A stretch of 35,720 nucleotides of DNA from Candidatus Saccharimonadota bacterium (GTDB lineage: Bacteria > Patescibacteriota > Saccharimonadia > Saccharimonadales > UBA4665): the NCBI GenBank assembly GCA_016789655.1, contig JAEUQV010000038.1, forward strand, positions 1-35,720, written 5' to 3'. Numbering within the stretch: position 1 is the stretch's first letter; each line of letters begins with the position of its first letter. The notes under the pieces are model-generated. The model was not told the origin of the DNA. It made no database searches and saw only the letters and a list, made by a program, of their open reading frames with translations. The translations under genes were made by a program, and so were the position numbers. Positions 32,024 to 35,720 of this stretch are shown here, piece by piece.

Positions 32024-35000
32024 ATGGCTCAAAATGCATCCAGCGCCTCGCCAACTCGCAAAAGTCGTGGCACAAAACGCGGTGCCAAAGTCACTCATGA
32101 AACTGCTGCCCAGAAACCCGTTAAGCAAAAGAAGGCTATACGCAAAAAACACGGTGTGCTTGCCTTACTTGGCGCCCTACTCATTGCCAGCGGGATTATG
32201 GCATTCCTCATAAATGCAGACTCTCAGCCCAAAGATGCCGCGTTTGCAGAACCGCCAGCAGCACCTTCAGGTAAGGTATGGAGTCTCAAATGGAGCGATG
32301 AGTTCAATGGTACTAGTGTCGATACGAGCAAATGGAATGTGGCAGACAATAGCAACTACGGTAGCAGCAACAAAGAAGATGAGTGCTACAAAGCAGCCAA
32401 CACAACGGTGTCCGGCGGGGCACTGCACCTAACCGCAAAACGCCAGACTGTTACTTGCGGCGGAACCAATCCAGATACCGGCAATAGCACCTACTATTTT
32501 ACTTCCGGCATGGTAACGACCCGCGCCCAGGGCGGCAGTATGAAGTACAAATTCAAACAGGGCTACGCCGAAGCCCGGGTGAAGTCGCCCAGAGGTAATC
32601 CATACTGGTCTGCGTTTTGGCTTGTTAGCCCCAACGACGGTTCCACGCCTGGCTGGCCAACCTATGGTGAGTTTGATATTTTCGAGCTGTACGGTGCCCG
32701 CCCAGATATTACGACCGGAACGCTCCACTACGCTTGCACCAAAAGCGGCGGCCATTGCCAGACCTCACCCAACTGGTACAACATAAAGACCGACAGTGCC
32801 TACGGTGGCTCTAGCACGCTGGGCACGCAGCTCTCCACACAATCCGCTGTAAATGCGTATACCGGTGGCACAGCCGATTATCAAGTCTACGGCTTTTTAT
32901 GGGAAGCCGATAAGATTTCCTGGTATGTGAACGGGCGCAAATTCCGCTATTTCGATGGCACGAATGTGTACCGTATAGAACAAAATGGCTCGCAAACGCT
33001 TGAAAATAGCATCTCCAGCCTTGGAACACCATCGACACCATTTAGCACCGTATTTGGGTACGATCACTCCATCATCCTGAACCTAGCATTCGGTGGAAAT
33101 GGCCCGCGCTATAGCTACTATGGCTACACTGGTTCAGACTCAGCTAGTGGTTATTCTAATGGCAATTTAGCCGCAGACTTACCTGGCAACATGGACGTAG
33201 ACTATGTGAGGGTGTATCAATTGGAGACTGGATCTTCTAGTGGCAGTGGTAGTACCAGTGGTAGTGGCGGTACATCTACCGGAGGTACGAGCTCTAGCAG
33301 CGAGGTTTCTCAGACGGGCAATTTGGTAAAAGGCAAAACTTTTACCTCATCGGTGGGCAACTCGACCAAAGAGCCCGGCCATCCAACCAGCTACATCTCT
33401 GATGCCAACGGATCAACTCGCTGGATTTCCTTGCCAACGAGCCCTGTAAACCTTACCGTCGACCTTGGCAGCACCTATGCCCTGAACAAAATGAGCGTCA
33501 AGTGGGCTGGTGACACCATACGTAATTTTCAGTTTCAGATTTCAAACAATAACAGCACCTGGACCACGTTCTACACCGGAGCGACCAACAACACCACCTC
33601 ACAGTACGCCGATTACACTTCATTCAGCGCAGCTGCCACTGGTAGATATCTACGGATAGTCGGCACGGACCGCTGGAAAGATACCTACGGCAATTCCATT
33701 TGGGAAGTTGGGGCCTACGGCACGGCTGCTACCCTAGCCGATACTACCGCGCCTACCGTTGCTCTTACGACACCAGCAGCTGGAGCTGCGCTGACCGGCA
33801 CAACGACTGTGAGCGGCTCGGCAGCAGATAACATAGCAGTCACGAAAGTGGAGCTGCTCGTCGATGGTGTAGTAAAAGCCACCAATTCAAACAGCAGCAC
33901 ATCATTCAGCTGGAACACAACGAGTGTGGCTGACGGCAGCCATAGTATTTCGCTCAGAGCATCAGACGCAGCCGGCAACAGCACGACGACCGCGGCTCGC
34001 AGTATTACCGTACGCAATGCTACGCCAGTTCCTGCGCCGACTATCAGCAGTTTTACAGCAAGCCCATCCAGTGTATCTACTGGAAACACGAGCACGCTCA
34101 GCTGGGTGAGCAGTAATGCTAGCGGCTGTTCCATCACGCCTAGCGGCCCGACCAATACGACCGCCGCTTCATGGCAAACGGCAGCTCTCACGACGACAGG
34201 CACCCGTACCTACACGCTCACCTGCACAAATACATCGGGGTCAGCCACCAAAACGGTCAATGTTACCGTCACATCTCCGGCCACCCCACCGGCTAAGCCG
34301 ACTTTCACGGCCTCAGCCACCACTATTAGCTCAGGTAGTAGCGTGACGCTCAGCTGGAGCAGCAGCGGAGCGGCTAGCTGTTCCCTCAACCCTGGTGGTT
34401 TGACCGTTGGCGCCACAGCCAGCAAGGTCTACACAAACGTGACTGCCAGTACGACATACTCGCTGTCTTGTCAAAACAGCGCCGGCACCACTAGCGCCGA
34501 CCCGCTCACGGTGAAAGTCACTACTGCTAGCGTGCCTGCGGCAGACCCCACTATAGCAAGTTTTACGGCTAGCCCGGCAACGCTTACAAGTGGGCAACCT
34601 ACTACCCTCACCTGGATCACCAGCAATGTCGCGACCAGCGGCTGCAATCTATCGCCAAGCCCTCTAGTTACTGCAGCCGCCAGCGGCAACTGGAAAACAC
34701 CTGCCTTGACCACCTCAACTAGCTATACCCTGACGTGCGTCAATGGCGATGGCAAGCAAACTAGTAAGAGTATCGCCGTAATCGTTAACGGTCAGCCCGC
34801 ACCAGCCGCTCCGGCCGCTACATCGCCGGCCGTGAACAAAACTGACACGACAGCCAATAAGGTAACCGCCTCGACTGGCCAGACCGTATCGAACGCGGCG
34901 GCAACCGAGACGGTGACTGGTCCAACCACCCTCGACCCTTCAAACATTACCAATTCTGCCAAAGAGCAGTCTATTTTGAGAGTGGAGTACTATGACGGCG

Positions 35001-35371
35001 AATTACTCATACAGACCGACACCGAAAAACCGTTCGTACTCGACAGCACCAAGCTAAAAAATGGCCGATACACCCTTACTGAACGTACGTACTTCATAGA
35101 TGGCAGCCAAAGTGAGACCTCTCGGGTCGTAACGATTGCCAACAGCACCGTTGCCGCTAAACATAATGGCATCGATTGGATATGGCTCATACTACTCTTG
35201 CCCCTATTGAGTGGCGGCGGGCTGCTCCTCTACAAGCGCAAGCGCGCAAAAGATGCCCAGTTTAACTACCCCATGAACACTCAAATGTACTACCCGCTTA
35301 CGCCGTACGGATTACCGACACCCGATAATCCAGAAGAGGGAGTCGTGCACGTCTACAGCGACAAACGCTGA
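32024..35371 (+). CDS. Membrane-anchored GH16 glucanase with CBM32-like and Ig-like domains
   Basis: 1115 residues from ATG 32024 (an ATG at 32015 is in frame; neither has a clear ribosome-binding site). A basic N-terminus and a membrane segment at about 46-66 act as signal anchor. GH16 domain about 85-405: SLKWSDEFNGTSVDTSKWN, catalytic GEFDIFE (Glu, Asp, Glu in place), and MDVDYVRVYQLE at its end; likely a beta-1,3-glucanase or related. A Ser/Gly/Thr linker, an F5/8-type C (CBM32-like) domain at about 435-565 (GRYLRIVGTDRWKDTYG), then four Ig-like repeats, three with FTASP starts (about 570-930). The C-terminus has one more Ig-like or RDD-like stretch, a membrane segment (WIWLILLLPLLSGGGLLLY) and a basic tail. 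So it is a surface enzyme held at its C-terminus. Confidence 0.9.
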   Translation: MAQNASSASPTRKSRGTKRGAKVTHETAAQKPVKQKKAIRKKHGVLALLGALLIASGIMAFLINADSQPKDAAFAEPPAAPSGKVWSLKWSDEFNGTSVDTSKWNVADNSNYGSSNKEDECYKAANTTVSGGALHLTAKRQTVTCGGTNPDTGNSTYYFTSGMVTTRAQGGSMKYKFKQGYAEARVKSPRGNPYWSAFWLVSPNDGSTPGWPTYGEFDIFELYGARPDITTGTLHYACTKSGGHCQTSPNWYNIKTDSAYGGSSTLGTQLSTQSAVNAYTGGTADYQVYGFLWEADKISWYVNGRKFRYFDGTNVYRIEQNGSQTLENSISSLGTPSTPFSTVFGYDHSIILNLAFGGNGPRYSYYGYTGSDSASGYSNGNLAADLPGNMDVDYVRVYQLETGSSSGSGSTSGSGGTSTGGTSSSSEVSQTGNLVKGKTFTSSVGNSTKEPGHPTSYISDANGSTRWISLPTSPVNLTVDLGSTYALNKMSVKWAGDTIRNFQFQISNNNSTWTTFYTGATNNTTSQYADYTSFSAAATGRYLRIVGTDRWKDTYGNSIWEVGAYGTAATLADTTAPTVALTTPAAGAALTGTTTVSGSAADNIAVTKVELLVDGVVKATNSNSSTSFSWNTTSVADGSHSISLRASDAAGNSTTTAARSITVRNATPVPAPTISSFTASPSSVSTGNTSTLSWVSSNASGCSITPSGPTNTTAASWQTAALTTTGTRTYTLTCTNTSGSATKTVNVTVTSPATPPAKPTFTASATTISSGSSVTLSWSSSGAASCSLNPGGLTVGATASKVYTNVTASTTYSLSCQNSAGTTSADPLTVKVTTASVPAADPTIASFTASPATLTSGQPTTLTWITSNVATSGCNLSPSPLVTAAASGNWKTPALTTSTSYTLTCVNGDGKQTSKSIAVIVNGQPAPAAPAATSPAVNKTDTTANKVTASTGQTVSNAAATETVTGPTTLDPSNITNSAKEQSILRVEYYDGELLIQTDTEKPFVLDSTKLKNGRYTLTERTYFIDGSQSETSRVVTIANSTVAAKHNGIDWIWLILLLPLLSGGGLLLYKRKRAKDAQFNYPMNTQMYYPLTPYGLPTPDNPEEGVVHVYSDKR

Positions 35372-35450
35372 TTTCATAGTGTATACGCACATGTTGTCTT
35401 GCGAAATACAGCCGCTAGCATTCCCCGCTTCAATCTGTTACAATCGTCTC

Positions 35451-35641
35451 TGTTCCAGCTCCCTGAGCCTCAGGGAAAAAGAGCAACCATTCATTTAGGT
35501 TGGCTTTAATACAAATTTGCAAACCAAGGAGCGAAGTCGACTGTTTGCAAAATTGAGAGGAGCAATCGGCTAAGGTTGCAGCTCGGCAAAAGGTGTGCAA
35601 GCTCATTTTGGCGCAGCGGAAACCGGTGTCGCATTGCGACG
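35451..35641 (+). ncRNA. Structured leader or small RNA upstream of the tRNA gene
   Basis: An extended -10, TGTTACAAT (35439-35444 for TACAAT), lies just before 35451. After it come CCCTGAG-c-CTCAGGG, CAACC/GGTTG, TTTGCAAAC (about 35515-35523) pairing with GTTTGCAAA (about 35543-35551), GCAATC/GGTTGC, and GTCGC-att-GCGAC just before the tRNA. No coding frame and no match to an RNA family I know. It may be a leader processed away during tRNA maturation or an independent small RNA. Confidence 0.4.
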
Positions 35642-35642
35642 A

Positions 35643-35719
35643 GGCGGCGTAGCTCAGCTGGTTAGAGCACAGGACTCATAAGCCTGGGGTCAGTGGTTCA
35701 AGTCCACTCGTCGCTACCA
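35643..35719 (+). tRNA. tRNA-Met (CAT anticodon)
   Basis: 77 nt with CCA encoded. Acceptor stem GGCGGCG/CGTCGCT with two G-U pairs, D-stem GCTC/GAGC with AGCTGGTTA loop, anticodon loop CTCATAA, T-loop GTTCAAG type, then ACCA. The anticodon stem has one mismatch (A31-G39). Sequence pattern suits elongator Met; a tRNA-Ile2 modified by TilS has the same anticodon and cannot be fully excluded. Confidence 0.93.
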
Positions 35720-35720
35720 A

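Noticed and set aside
35643-35719. tRNA-Ile2 (lysidine target of TilS)
   Set aside because: Same CAT anticodon, but the overall pattern fits elongator Met better; cannot be settled from sequence alone.

Overview
The window looks like a chromosomal segment of a Patescibacteria/CPR bacterium, most likely Candidatus Saccharibacteria (TM7). This rests on gene content and protein style, not on a database match: small surface proteins with YNCSSYG and GYGASAYGG motifs, tail-fibre-like proteins opening MARLPQPGGDDG, a large FtsK/TraD-like ATPase, a short HrcA, a Tat pair and many start codons sitting directly on a -10 box. No rRNA, CRISPR array, transposase or integrase was seen. Most genes lie on the minus strand up to about 28.1 kb and on the plus strand after that.

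Layout. 1-6369: a heat-shock region (dnaK cut by the window edge, then grpE and hrcA) with CIRCE operators, split by three surface-type genes (a PL14-like lyase, a tail-fibre-like protein, a GH26-like glycosidase). 6370-8522: a compact cohesin/dockerin operon (free cohesin, membrane-anchored cohesin, secreted CBM-dockerin protein). 8538-11369: gmk, two tail-fibre-like proteins and two very small membrane or Tat-like proteins. 11487-14654: tatA-tatC, a divergent LANTG-anchored small protein, and a beta-helix protein. 14655-18594: lepA with a duplicated 3' tail and a heptamer repeat at its start, then murJ. 18595-24003: a 33-bp-arm inverted repeat, the conjugation-type ATPase and ftsH. 24085-28110: a MacB-like ABC exporter and tilS. 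28127-31891: an HD hydrolase, a two-gene ATP-grasp plus alpha/beta-hydrolase cassette followed by a recombination scar, and a TauE-like permease. 32015-35720: a 1.1-kb-codon GH16 protein with membrane anchors, a structured leader and a tRNA-Met(CAT).

How the parts fit. The housekeeping genes (chaperones, FtsH, LepA, MurJ, Gmk, TilS, tRNA) form a backbone. Between them sit gene groups for secreted or surface-attached polysaccharide-active proteins: GH16, GH26-like, PL14-like, beta-helix, CBM-dockerin, cohesins and fibre-like proteins. Tat, a LANTG sorting motif and membrane anchors suggest several export and attachment routes. This fits an organism living attached to a host cell or to polymer.

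Most unusual points: a minimal cohesin/dockerin locus; carbohydrate-active proteins lacking signal peptides but sharing short N-terminal tags; two homologous structured intergenic elements with compensating stem changes; an ATP-grasp/hydrolase cassette bordered by a copied gene tail and an in-frame chimeric gene remnant; a lepA tail duplicated with only synonymous differences; and start codons 6-8 nt from the -10 box at about nine genes. All functions are read from sequence alone; no searches were run.
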